Notes: a model not told the origin generated them from the sequence alone. Positions 23,501-35,374 are shown, counted from the first letter of the stretch. The stretch: 64,000 bases of DNA from Henckelia pumila (GCF_033568475.1 NW_027331831.1:11718001-11782000), one strand, 5' to 3'. A program made the numbers and translations.

Positions 23501-24081
23501 TGATGCGTACTGAGTGGTGACTATTTGATTGAAGTTGAAATGTTATCTATATTTATACATTAAAAAATTTGCTCAAATCAAGATTGAAAAATGTTCCATT
23601 TTTTGTTATTCTTCTGAATTTTTAATTATGGGCCGAAAAATCACGATTGTTTTTTTAGATGTGTAATTGTTAATGTTTCGGAAAACAAATATTATGGAAT
23701 GACATTTATAATTTATGTATATAAATATATGCAAAGATTACAGAATTACATAATTTTATATTCATGTACATTTCTAGCATCTTAAGCGTGATATATATGT
23801 ATATAAATATATGCAAATGTTAGGGAATTTTTAATTATGTACAGGAATATTGCGATTGTTTTTTGAATTTTAAGGTTGGAATTGTTAATTTTTTAAAGCA
23901 AATATCATGGATGGAATGCTGAAATCATGGAATTGTTTGGAAATTCCTTCGTAATTTAAAATGTATGTATATGTAAATAAATATGTGAAGATATTACAGA
24001 ATTTTTAATTATGTACAGGAATAGTAAGATTACATGTGGAATTGGAATTGTTGGTAAATATTCCTTCATAATTTAAAATGG

Positions 24082-24112
<31 letters not shown>

Positions 24113-25310
24113 AATATATGCAGATATTACAGAATTTTAATTATGTACATGAATATTACGATTACCTGTGGAGTTTGCATCGTAATTTAAAATGAATATA
24201 TATATATATTATATATGTATATAAATATATGGCAGTGTTACATAATTTTTAATTTTGTACAGGAATATTGCGATTAGATGTGAAATTGTTAATATTTTGG
24301 AAAGCATTAAGGAATGATATTTATGTATATAAATATATGCAAAGATTGGGAATTGCATACATTTATATTTAGTAACATTTCTAGAATCTTAAACGTGATA
24401 TGTATACAAAGGTGTCAATTGATGTGTACCGAGTGATGACTATTTGATTGAAGTTAAAATGTTAACTACATCTATACATTAAATGTGCTCAAATCAAGAT
24501 TGGGAGTGTTCCGTGTTTTTGTTATTCTTTATAATTTTTAATTATGGGCCGAAAAATCACGCTTGTGTTTTTTTTAGATGTGAAATTGTTAATGTTTTGG
24601 AAAACAAATATTATAAAATGATATATTTATGTATATAAATATATGGAAAGATTACAGGATTACATACCTTTATATTCCTGTATATTTCTAGCATCTTAAG
24701 CGTGATATATATGTATATAAATATATGCAAATATTACGGAATTTTTAATTATGTACAGGAATATTGCGATTGTTTTTTTTTTAAATTTTAGAGTTGAAAA
24801 TGTCAAATTTTTGGAAAGCAAATATCATGGATGAAATGCTGAAATCATGGAATTGTTTGGAAATATTCCTCCGTAATTTAAAATGTATATATATGTAAAT
24901 AAGTATATGCAGATATTACATAATTTTTAATTATGTACATGAATATATAGATTACATGTGGAATTGGAATTGTTTGTAAATATTCCTCCGTAATTTAAAA
25001 TGGATATATATGTATATAAATATATGCAAATATTATAGAGTTTTAATTATGTACATGAATATTACGATTACCTGTGGAGTTTGCACCGTAATTTAAATTG
25101 AATGTATATTATATATGTATATAAATATATGGAAATATTACAAAAATTTTAATTTTGTACAGGAATATTTCGATTAGATGTGGAATTTTTAATGTTTTGG
25201 AAAGAAAATATTAATGATATTTATGTATATAAATATATTCAAAGATTACAGAATTACATACATTTATATTTAGTAACATTTCTAGAATCTTAAATGTGAT
25301 ATGTATATAT
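23488..25310. repeat. Tandem duplication, about 0.92-kb unit, two copies
   Basis: Unit 1 (about 23488-24409) and unit 2 (about 24410-25310) run in parallel. Both start CAAAGGT.TCAATTGATG, pass GACTATTTGATTGAAGTT and ATTATGGGCCGAAAAATCACG, then several GTATATAAATATATGCA units and TTCTAGCATCTTAAGCGTGA. They differ by many substitutions, so the duplication is old. The small units match the reverse complement of 1780-4300. Confidence 0.65.
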
Positions 25311-25529
25311 ATTATATTACGGAATTATGTATATATATCTATATTTATCTATCTATATATATATATGTATACATTTATATTAAACATTTTTTGAATCTTA
25401 GGTATGATTTGTTTTTATAAATCGTGAAGGATGATTTTTAAATTTTTGGAAAGCAAATATCATGAATGAAATGCTGAAATTATGGAATATTGTAAATATT
25501 CCCGCATAATTTTAAATGGATATATTATT
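25311..25529. other. AT-rich spacer between two repeat arrays
   Basis: TATA-rich sequence with a partial extra copy of the ATGAAATGCTGAAAT motif of the neighbouring duplication. No gene. Confidence 0.4.
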
Positions 25530-25713
25530 TCAAAATGAATCAAATTTTGATTGAATGATATCGTTACTTTTTATTTCATTTATTGTTTGTGTCCATATAA
25601 ATATGTGAAAGTTTTTATAAATGTTATATATTATGATATATCAATTGTTGGTTCAAAATTTAAAATTTGATAGGATATTATCACTTCTTTTTACTTTCAA
25701 TTATATATATATA
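25530..25713. repeat. Minisatellite (unit about 112-120 bp), left part
   Basis: Units contain AAAATTTGATnGnATGnTATC, then TTTCATTTATT, TGTGTCCATAT and GTGAAAnTTTTnATAAATGTTATAT. Unit starts lie near 25541 and 25653. The second unit is cut by the copia insertion and resumes at 32709. Confidence 0.6.
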
Positions 25714-26518
25714 TGTTAGGATCGAAAAATGCCTTTCTTAGTTATATGGAGTTCAGATGGGTTAGTAAATAAACTCTTGTCTTTCTCGTGTGTCTATGTT
25801 AATCAATCAGTGCGGAAGAAATTGACTAACAGATCGAACACAGATCAAATGGATTGGTTGAATTCGTGAGGTGAGTGAATGTGTTTGACAGATAAGAAAT
25901 AACACAAAGACTTGTTTCTGGATGTTTGGAGCTCAATCTCCTACGTCACCCCTTCTTTCACCTCAGAATGATTCACTCTCTTCTAGAAGACTTTGATCTT
26001 ATACAAGCAATTTGCACAGATCCGATCCAAGATTGGACTTACACTGCTGCCTAATCTCAGAACTCCTAGACACTCAAGAACACAACACTTGTCTGTTTTT
26101 TGTTACAAAGGTAGTGTTTTACAGAACACTCAACTAATCTGATATAATCTTACAACTCGATATTTCTGATCGTGTATTCCCTTCTCTTTCTGTAGCTCTG
26201 TCTTTCTTTCCTTACTTGTCTCTTGTATTTATAGCCTCCAGAAAGTATCCGTTAAGGTGTCCAACAAGTATCCTTAAATTGCTCTCAGATCTTGACTTTC
26301 TGGTTCTTTGTTGGCAACGTTCAAATCTTCATTTAATGTCTTTTGTCTTTTAGCACAAAAGCTCCTTGATTGTTGAGATCTTCAATTGATCTGATCCTTG
26401 CTTCTTCTGTTTCTGCTTCTTCAATTGATCTGCCTTTTGCTTCTTCTGCCTCCGCTTCTTCAATTTATGACTTAGGTAAGTTTTCAAACACCGAAACTTA
26501 GATCTTGAATTCCTAACA
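25714..26518 (-). repeat. Copia 3' LTR
   Basis: 805 bp, near-identical to 31904-32708. Both begin TGTTAGGATC and end CCTAACA on the plus strand. Scattered substitutions are visible (for example AAATAAACTC against AAATGATCTC early in the LTR), so the insertion is not brand new. Confidence 0.92.
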
Positions 26519-26639
26519 ATTTCCCCCTTTTTGGTGTTTGATAAAACTAAGAATTTTATCTGTCATTTTTCCTCTTTTTGACAATGGCATCAACTGATGA
26601 TCTTTTCCTTTTTAGTCGTTCTTTGATCTGCTCTTACTT

Positions 26640-27350
26640 TCTTTGAATTTGTCCCCCCTTAAAAGGTGATTCCAAATGAAGTGTTCATTTGGATGAATTG
26701 ATTGATCTGGTTGATTGATCTTTTCTGGTGATATTGAACTGGTCCTTTGTTTCTGGAGATCAGCTGATTTGTTCTGATCAAATTTTGATCTTGTCTGGTT
26801 GATCTTTGATTTGGTCTGGTTTAATTCGTCTGATCTGATCTGCTCCAACTTATCTGGATTGATCTTATCTCTTGCTTTGTATCTTCGAGTTGATATGTTA
26901 CTGCCAAGTTGATCTGGTTCGTTTATGATTCGATCTGATCTTTTCACTTGCTTATAGCTCTTGATTCACTGATTTCTGGGCAAAATGATAAACATAAAAG
27001 TTGTAGCTCTTTCTCTTGGATTTCCACAGAATCAAGAATCGCTCGATTTCGAGTTCGTATGTGAGAGATATACTCGACATACTAAGCTGTGTCAGAAATT
27101 CTGTTCTGCAGAATTTCTGTGCAGATCTTGAAACTTCATCATGCTTTATCTGCTTCTTACACTCCGATTCAGATTTAACTTCTTGAAGATGATTTGTAGA
27201 TCATTGTCTTAGATTCGTAACTCATACTGAATCATCCCGTTTGGATAAGCGAGCTGTAATTTATGGCCAAAATACCAGAGCTGGTCTGTTTGATCTGGTT
27301 GTTGTAACCTTGATCTGGTTTGCATCCAGATCGATGTTGCGACCAACTTT
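26640..27350. repeat. GATCTG-rich tract in the copia interior
   Basis: The hexamer GATCTG and near variants such as TGATCT and GATCAG recur dozens of times, densest at 26690-26945. On the minus strand this gives an open but low-complexity frame that is not regarded as a gene. Confidence 0.5.
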
Positions 27351-28100
27351 TCGTCTTGATAACGTCCGAATTAACTCATCTAGCCTGAGATATGACTTCT
27401 ATATATTTGAGTAATATTTCCAACCGTTTTGGCCTCAAGTCATTTGGATCACCGAGCTATGAGATATGATCAATTTACTGAACTGCGCCAGTTTGAGAAA
27501 CTTGATTTTCAGCTCAAACATTTCCAACTTTGATCTACTCTCGAGTTTTCTTGATGGTGTATGGCTGTGTTTTGAGATAATAAGTCCCTTTTATTGATGA
27601 GTGCAACGTCCTTGAACTTTTTGACAAAAACCCCAACTTTTTGTCCATGTCCAGTTTTTGCCGCAGCGCACATGGTCTGTCTTCAAAGAATAAACTGCAT
27701 TTTTTGGCGCATGACCAGGCTGCAAATTTTATACCGCTGCGATCCTCTGTGAGTCTAGTTTGCAACCCAAAAAGCGGTTTGTCGTTTAGACACTCGAGCA
27801 AGGAGTTATGTCATTTTTCCCAAAGTCGCTGCAAGCTGTCAAAAATTATCAATTGATCTGTTTTGCTCAGTTCTTCTATTCTTCTTCTCGATTGATCTAC
27901 TTTCTTCTTCAATTAAGATTCCAGAAAGAATATTCATTCCCCCTCAATTTGTTGCGTTTCTCTCCATATTTTGTGTTGTGTGGTGTGTTCTTGTGATCTT
28001 TAAAATCTCTTTTATATGTAGATATCGAGCTTTTATTTTTCACAATTCTTCATCTAGTCTCCAAGATTGGTGCGGGCTCGCATGCTCTTCATAGAAACAG

Positions 28101-28216
28101 TGCTATCGCGCTTTGGAGGAGCGCTACTGAAGCGCTATCGCGCTTTGGAGGAGCGCTATCGCTCTTCCAAGGAGTGCTAGGAGCGCTATCGCGCTATTGA
28201 GGGGCGCTATCGCGCT
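28101..28216. repeat. GCGCTATCGCGC palindrome cluster
   Basis: At least four copies of GCTATCGCGCT plus variants (28101-28112, 28131-28144, 28151-28164, 28181-28195, 28203-28216) alternate with TTGGAGGAGCGCTA-type spacers. They form short GC-rich stems in an otherwise AT-rich interior. Confidence 0.7.
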
Positions 28217-28466
28217 ACTTTCTTGTTTTACTGAGCGACAATTTTCAAAAAATCATATCTCACAATCTAGCCGTCGGATCAAGCTAAAATTTGGACAGCA
28301 ACTTAAAAACATCTTAAACTTCATTATGAACGATGAAGATTGGATATAGTTTCCCTAACGTCCTCTGTAATTTTCTGAAGCTTGCTGTACTGTAATTCCT
28401 TTATCAATTCTTCTCAGTACTTGTCACCTGCAAATACAAATAAAAATATGCTATGGTACCCATATC

Positions 28467-29419
28467 TTATGTGGGTCCTCGATGGATTAGTCCTTTAGGA
28501 ACCCAAACTTTGATTAATCTAACAGGTCGATCATTGAAAGTGTCCCATAAAGTTTGTATATTGTGCCGTGTGTGCTGGTGATGTGTATGTGAATGATAAA
28601 TATGATATGCATTGTGTCGTTTGTGCATTGGATATGTATGTCTAGATTGATTGTACAAGTTAGGCCTCCAACATCTCTTTTGAACGGATCTATTTTTGAA
28701 ATAAGGTGGTCTATGTTGTATCTTCATAGAGTCTTGTCTTGTTTGACCATATCTAGACCGAACTAGTCTTTTCTTGATCCAGCTTGAGTTAGAACTCTCT
28801 GGTTCCACATATCCCAATCCTCGATTGTAAAGAGTTTTTGGTTGAGATATAGGTGAACTGACCTGATTATCAGGTTCTATATTTTCATATATCGTGCTGG
28901 ACTTGACAAATTTCATATAATTTGAAGTGTTCTTGTCCAGACAGGATTGAGTACTTTTCTCAGTTGATCTGCAGTCCTTGTCATCAAAGCCGAGACCTGT
29001 CTTGTCTCCAAAAGACTTTTGTGACTCTTGCATCTCAGTCAACAAAACAGATGACTTATTCCACGTGGTTATCAGTTCAGTAAGTTTTAAGTTTTCTGAC
29101 TTTAACTGCTGACTTTCCACTAGTAGCTTATCATTTTCAATCTTAAGCTTGACAATCTCTGCTTCTAGAATAATTTTCTCAACTGATGTTTCCCAATTGG
29201 GTTCAGTTGAGCAGTCCGACAGATCATTTTGCTTGGCCTTAACTTCCTCAAATGCTAAGCACAGTCGTTGATACTCATTACTCATGTCATGTAATGCATT
29301 TGCTAAATATTCTCGTGTAAATTCATCTGAGTTGAAATCAAATACCTGTTCACTGGAGAAGAGTTGATCTGATGATTGATTGCTGATAGATGGTTGGTCA
29401 CTTTTGGCCATGAGGCAGC
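28467..29419 (-). pseudogene. Copia gag-like ORF, C-terminal part
   Basis: It continues the reading frame of the gag piece at 31514-31858 after removal of the solo LTR: CC(L)MAKSDQ spans the junction. The visible part has an acidic region, a long coiled coil (about residues 80-115 from the local Met, with repeated KLxxEN and LKSENLKLTEL) and a KTGLGF motif typical of copia gag-pol proteins. A His/Arg/Tyr-rich low-complexity tail ends in RLIKVWVPKGL and a stop, just where pol would normally start. No zinc knuckle was identified. Nothing downstream resembles integrase. Confidence 0.65.
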
Positions 29420-31513
29420 TGTGGGGACCCGGGTTGCTAATCTTATCTTAGGGCAATGTCTTATAATTAACAATTAATCAAGTACTTAAAAGAATTAAAG
29501 AACCAAGAGCAAAAAAAAAAAAAAAAAATTTTTAAAGGCTATAGTACCTCGCTCGATCGGGTAAACTTGCCCGATCGAGCGAGCTCAAATTAAAAACTCT
29601 CGGGTCCAAAATATTCTTGGCCTCGCTCGATCGGTAAACTTCAGCCGATCGAGCGACCAAGAAAATCAACTCCTCTGTTTAGCAAAATACATGGCTCGCT
29701 CGATCGGTGAATTTCACCCGATCGAGCGGGCTTCAATTCTTGAAAAATCTGCTGCTAACAAAGTGTTGTCAATGGTAGAAACAATAACCATAATCTCTTG
29801 TACAATCTACCAAATAAGATACATGCTATCTCATAACATCTTATAAGCTTCCATACACAAGATACACAAACTATCATGTATTCAACCAAAATATACAATG
29901 TTCTTGTATCATTTCTAGCATGGTTCATCAACTCAAAGTACATGTCGTGCTGCTAAAACCCGTGTCCTCACATGCTAAGACTCTATCTCGAGCTATCCCT
30001 GTCTTTTCTGACCAGCTCCTGCCCCACCTATTGCCATGCACACATACAAAACAAAGCAATAGCCGGATACCTCCGGTGAGAATAAAATCCCAGTATAAAC
30101 AACATAAAGCGCGATATAATAAACGTGAATGCAATGCATATGACCAAAAGAGTCTATCAAGCTGATATCAATCAAATATAAGTTCTTGGGATCCCGAGGA
30201 AATAAAATCTTTAACGAACACCAACTCACCCAATCGAGGTGAAGTTAAATACTTTATTTCCTCTGACTTTGGTGCAACTATAGTGAGTCTTCTGGCTCTG
30301 GAAGTAATTCTACATTCCGTGCCACTCAACTACAATCCGCCAAACGTCATATGCACTCTAGGCTTTTAATCCTCTGTGCTTATTAGGCTGGAGTTCAAGA
30401 TAAATGCAACATGTTCTGTATGCATTAAATGCTATAAAACATCTTGAACAATTAATCACATAAGCAAGTAAAGCAACACAATCATGTAATCACATAAGGT
30501 ACATAAGCAAATAAGTATGTGATTGACAAGGGAATACTCGAAACAATAACTATTTCGAGTGTTCTATCCCATCTGGATTAGCTGTCATTTATACCTTTCG
30601 ATAGCACGTCTGAAAGTACTTTAAATCTGCAATGACATCAATGATAAATCATATCAAAAGGTTGCTCAATTTCTCAACTCAATCTCAAGTGCAATGCTAG
30701 CAAACCTTGCTTCAACTTTGTCACGGTTCGAAGACTACTTCTCGAGTCTTCAATATTGTGCTAAGATCTGAAATGATATGTATACAATCTCACAAGATCA
30801 GATTTCAACTCCACTTCATGTTTCATTCAATCAACAATATCAAAGTCTTGATATTTTTCGAATCGACGACATAACGGCTAAAAATCGGCAATCCAAACAA
30901 TATCCAAATCAATCCAACAATCAAGATAACTTATAATATCATCTCAATACCATCAAAATCATCATAATTAGATAAGGTAGGGTTCGAATTTTGCTTGCTA
31001 AAATCATATAAAATCCGAACGATAGTCTTTTTCCGAACCGTCTGCGAATACGTAATCGGTATAGCTCATAAATGCTTATATCTTAAAATCATAAATTTCC
31101 ATCTTCAACATACAAATAAAGTCTGAGAAAGATGAATGAAACTTGTACCAAAACGAAGGTCTCGGAGCGGTGATCGCAGATATATATTTATTCGGAATTT
31201 CTGACAACCGGATCACGCAAAATCGAAGCTTTTAAGAGACAAAAATGGCGTGAGGTTTAGAACTGATCTTCTCCCTTTTCTTTCTGCTCTTCACGTGAAA
31301 AATGGCTGAATATAAGTATAATTTTAGATAAATATTAGCCAAATTGCAGTTTAGTCCCTGAACTTTTGGCTATTTGCAAGTCAGTCCCCGAAAAAGTGAT
31401 TTAATTCAATTTCAATCCTTATTCATTTAAGAATATTAGAATTTAATTCTAAACTCTAAATATTCCCAAATTAAATATTCTCGGATTAAAATTAAATAAT
31501 TCCGGCCCTTACA
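29420..31513 (-). mobile_element. Solo gypsy LTR inside the copia gag, 2094 bp
   Basis: TG...CA ends are flanked by a perfect 5-bp duplication GCAGC (29415-29419 and 31514-31518). No internal region is present, so this is a solo LTR left by recombination. The sequence order matches the split LTR at 46020-58860: TGTGGGGACC...CGGGTTGCTAATCT, three palindromes, a CAGCTCCTGCCCCA motif, an ACACATACAAAACAAA motif, and an end in GGCC(C)TTACA. It splits the copia gag. Confidence 0.88.
29548..29731. repeat. Three CTCGCTCGATCGG hairpins in the solo LTR
   Basis: Hairpin 1: 29548-29561 pairs perfectly with 29570-29583 (14-bp stem, 8-nt loop). Hairpin 2: 29623-29634 with 29645-29656. Hairpin 3: 29694-29707 with 29718-29731 (one mismatch). 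The arms are conserved and the loops vary. Confidence 0.85.
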
Positions 31514-31858
31514 GCAGCTATCTTCAACTTTGTCATCAGAACTTGATGTGCTCACTGAACAACAAGATTCTTCAATAAAAGCGATTGGTTCAGTTGAGCA
31601 ACGTTCGAGAAAGTCAGATGAATGAATTGGTTGACTTGTGCTCTCTTCATCATTTGATCTGGAACTATCTGAGCAGCAGAGTTCTTTAAGATCTTCAATC
31701 ATTGGACTCCTGATCTGCTCAGCCTCCTCATCTGTTCCAAGCTTGATTAACTTCTGCCAAAGATCCTTAGCAGTGGAGCATGTCTCAATAGTTTTGGCAG
31801 TGCAGTTGTCCATAGTGGTGTACCAGAAGCTTTTAGCAATATCACTGAATGCGGCCAT
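31514..31858 (-). pseudogene. Copia gag-like ORF, N-terminal part
   Basis: It begins at the ATG at 31858-31856, 31 bases downstream of the primer-binding site. MAAFSDIAKSFWYTTMDN and CSTAKDLWQKLIKL are typical of the UBN2-type copia gag. The usual opening region of copia gag is absent, so the gene is internally shortened as well as interrupted by the solo LTR. The frame then continues at 29414. Confidence 0.7.
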
Positions 31859-31889
31859 TTGAATATGTTCAGAGACGAGAAAGAACCTC

Positions 31890-31901
31890 GCTCTGATACC
31901 A
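31890..31901 (-). other. Copia primer-binding site (initiator tRNA-Met)
   Basis: The minus strand reads TGGTATCAGAGC two bases inside the 5' LTR. Confidence 0.85.
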
Positions 31902-31903
31902 CT

Positions 31904-32708
31904 TGTTAGGATCCAAAAATGCCTTTCTTAGTTATATGGAGTTCAGATGGGTTAGTAAATGATCTCTTGTCTTTCTTGTGTGTCTATGTTAATCAATCAG
32001 CGCGGAAGAGATTGACTAATAGATCGAACACAGATCAAATGGCTTGGTTGAATTCGTGAGGTGAGTGAATGTGTTTGACAGATAAGAAATAATACAAAGA
32101 CTTGTTTTTGGATGTTCGGAGCTCAATCTCCTACGTCACCCCTTCTTCCACCTCGGAAGGATTCACTCTCTTCTAGAAGACTTTGATCTTATACAAGCAA
32201 TTTGCACAGATCCGATCCAAGATTGGACTTACACTGCTGCCTAATCTCAGAACTCCTAGACACTCAAGAATACAGCCCTTGTCTGTTTCTTGTTACAAAG
32301 GTAGTGTTTTACAGAACACTCAACTGATCTGATATAATCTTACAACTCGATATTTCTGATCGTGTATTCTCTTCTCTTTCTGTAGCTCTGTCTTTCTTTT
32401 CTTGCTTGTCTCTTGTATTTATAGCCTCCAGAAAGTATCCGTTAAGGTGTCCAACAAGTATCCTTAAATTGCTCTCAGATCTTGACTTTCTGGTTTTTTG
32501 TTGGCAACGTTCAAATCTTCATTTAATACCTTTTATCTTTTAGCACAAAAGCTCCTTGACTGTTGAGATCTTCAATTGATCTGATCCTTGCTTCTTCTGC
32601 TTCTGCTTCTTCAATTGATCTGCCTTTTGCTTCTTCTGCCTCTGCTTCTTCAATTGATGACTTAGGTAAGTTTTTAAACACCGAAACTTAGATCTTTAAT
32701 TCCTAACA
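31904..32708 (-). repeat. Copia 5' LTR
   Basis: 805 bp, paired with 25714-26518. It should carry the element's promoter; no TATA box was assigned. Confidence 0.92.
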
Positions 32709-33215
32709 ATATATGTGAAAATTTTCATAAATTATATATATATATAATGTGACAATTTTTTTTTTAAAATTTTGAAATTTGATCGGACGTTAACTAATTT
32801 TTTTTATTTCAGTTAATTTTTTTGTATCCATATGATATGTAAAAAGTTTGATAAAAGTTATACATGATATATCATTTTTTTGGTTCAAATTTAAAATTTC
32901 ATATGGTGTTATCATTATTTTTTAGTTTCAGTTACTTTTTTTGTATTCATGTATATATATCTAAAAATTTTCATAAATGCTATATATATATATATATGAT
33001 TTTTTGTTCAAAATTTGAAATTTGATTGGATGTTATCATTACTTTTTTTAATTTCATTTTTTTGTTCATATTAATGTGACTATAAATCTATACATGATAT
33101 TGTATCAATTTTTAGTTTCAAAATTTGATTCGATCGAATATTATCACTATTTTTTAATTTCATTTAATTTTTGTGTGTACATATATATGTATATGATTAT
33201 ATAAGTTCTACCTTA
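32709..33215. repeat. Minisatellite (unit about 106-122 bp), right part
   Basis: It continues the array at 25530-25713. Unit landmarks TTCAAAATTTnAAATTTGAT lie near 32765, 32884, 33006 and 33112, each followed by GTTATCATTAnTTTTT and a GTATnCATATATAT stretch. The array was cut by the copia element. Confidence 0.65.
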
Positions 33216-34204
33216 TATAACCGATGTTATGATTCGACCAACCTAAAAATATAAAATACTTTTAAATATCTACATTCATTATATTATTTCATTTAAATTC
33301 GGTCATGGTTTTGAGTTTTTGTATTGATTTTATATATTTATTTACTTCTTACTACTCTTTGATACCAGACAAATAAGTTTTTAAAAAATCACATTAAATA
33401 AATATAATTTTTTATATAATAATACATTTTCAAAAATTTGAAAAGAACTTTGTCCTGAATATTTGGTGTACTGACTTTCCATAAATCAACATTATATGTA
33501 TCTTAATTAGAACCTTTACACAAATTTACTTAACATATTATAAAAAAATAATTAAAATTTTTAATTAAATTTATTCATCGACAAAAAATTGAATTTTTTG
33601 AATTTTTTTTTTAAAGTGTTGATCGAAAAATAATATATAATGTTGTTTAGATATCTTTTTGTATTATTTTTATTAGTAAGATTTATCTCAACCAAGATAA
33701 AGAAAGTAATGTAACAACAAAAGATTATTATGTCTCATTTAAAGATGATTTCAAATGATATAAATATTTCTCATAAATATGATAAAATATTTCAAAATGA
33801 ATCAAGATTTTGAGACCCTTAAATCACAGCATGCAGTGTAAATAAAATTGTGACGACATGTTCAAATGATTTGAATCAAATAAGGTATGCATAACTACAA
33901 AAATCAATCCCAAAAGTTATTAAATATTAAGAATGAGTTAAAGATTACCTTGTGTTTGATTGGTACTTTTCTGTCGCTTCATTGTAGTTTGGAGCCTTTA
34001 AATTCGGCAATATTTCTCTCTTTGAAGTCTTATAATCTTTGTTTTCTCATTGTTGCCGCAGACTTGGTTTGATGATATGTGAGATTAGATTTGAGATTTG
34101 AATAGTTTTGGAATTCATCATATTATAATTCATCAATGCTTCAAACTCCGAACATGACATATAATATAATTAAAATTAAACACTCACTATAAAAACAAAT
34201 ATGA
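33216..34204. other. AT-rich spacer
   Basis: No gene, repeat unit or element end could be assigned. Confidence 0.4.
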
Positions 34205-34346
34205 TGTAATCCTTTTTTTGTTTGATGAGAACTCGTCCATCAGTTTTCTTTTTGAAGTAGAATACCTCAATCTATCTTGTGAAATCACTGTTTTTCCTGT
34301 TGATTTCAAGGGAGTAGAAACTTCATTTTCCGATGAAAGAACCTGT
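34205..34346 (-). pseudogene. Possible RPA-like C-terminal tail exon
   Basis: After a TTTAAACAG acceptor the minus strand is open for 47 codons: VLSSENEVSTPLKSTGK, then RYSTSKRKLMDEF and SNKKR. Similar Ser/Thr/Lys-rich tails with TPLKS and KRKL motifs occur at the end of the RPA-like proteins carried by plant Helitrons (recalled). The upstream exons were not found. Confidence 0.3.
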
Positions 34347-35374
34347 TTAAAAAATAAATAAAACTTGTAAGCTATGTTTTGTGCAATCCTATAATCCTAT
34401 AATGAGGTGTATATTATTGTCCGATGTAAATTCTTTTTCAGTTTTATCTCGAATTAGTAATTTATTTTGAATTCAGTAATTTTCTGGTGTGTTTTAGTGT
34501 ATTTTAGTGTTTGTATGTCTTCTCTTTTTAGGTTGAATATGAGTAATGTTGTGTGGGGAGTAGTTTCTATTAGTTGCAGCTTTTTCAAATGCACAAGAGA
34601 CTTTGTTTCACTGAGATTTATCAGAGGCCACAAGAATTAACTAGTAAGCATCGAATCCACTAGCATAAAAGAGGTTCCATGAAGAAATGCACCCCTTTTG
34701 TGGATACAAATCCATCTTCTGCTGCAAATGCTTTCAAATAAATTTAGTGTTTATTCCAGTGTTGAACGAGAATCACCACAGGTTTTAGTGTTCAAATCCA
34801 TTTTTCATGTTTTTTTTGTCTCAAATATATTGTTTGACATGGAATAATTAGTTGGCTTTTTGATACCTACAATTTTTGTAAGTTTATAATTATCTTGAGT
34901 TTGTCTTTGATTGATTTAGATGATATATTGATTGTCTGAGGGTAAATTCTTTTTTAGTTTTATACTGAGTTGGTCAAATCCATGAATTCGTTCTTGAGCT
35001 ATAATTTTATCATCAAATCCATGAATTTTTTCTTCAGTAATCAATATTTAACACCACATGAAAAGTGAGAGTCCTCATTTTTTCACTCGATCGACTGAGA
35101 AATTTCATGCATAGTAGTAATTTCCAATACAGAACAACACCTACCGTTGACATATTCAGAATTAATGCACAACTTTCTTATCAGATTCTTCATTCTCATC
35201 ATGCGAACAATAATGTTGCTTAATTTGATCAATTTATTGTTTAATGTGATATGATGAGTTGAGGGTGGTTGTTTTTTTAAAAATAAGATTAATTATGTGG
35301 GCTTTTAATTATCTATTAGTCATGTTTTTTTCCGTCTTGTTTATGATCAAATCCTTCTCTTTTGCACTTTCATG
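34347..35374. other. AT-rich spacer
   Basis: No supported gene. Short open stretches (for example around 34540-34640, plus) have no recognised motif. Confidence 0.4.

Larger units (their letters stand above)
25714..32708 (-). mobile_element. Non-autonomous Ty1/copia-type LTR retrotransposon, 6995 bp
   Basis: Two 805-bp LTRs (25714-26518 and 31904-32708) run TG...CA, and the element is flanked by ATATA on both sides (25709-25713 and 32709-32713). Orientation is minus: the primer-binding site TGGTATCAGAGC is at 31890-31901, beside the right LTR, and a polypurine tract (AAAAAGGGGGAAAT on the minus strand) abuts the left LTR. Only gag-like coding is present; no protease, integrase, RT or RNase H was recognised. 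The interior carries a solo gypsy LTR (29420-31513), a GATCTG-rich tract (about 26640-27350) and a palindrome cluster near 28.1 kb. Movement would need enzymes from another copia element. Confidence 0.92.

Noticed and set aside
26612-26947. 111-codon minus-strand frame in the copia interior
   Set aside because: The translation is a low-complexity product of the GATCTG-rich tract (repeated DQxxSD-type words) with no recognisable domain.
29548-29731. Regular palindromic repeats looking like a CRISPR array
   Set aside because: The repeats are inverted arms within a plant LTR, only three per copy, with no uniform spacers and no cas genes. They are hairpins of a retroelement.
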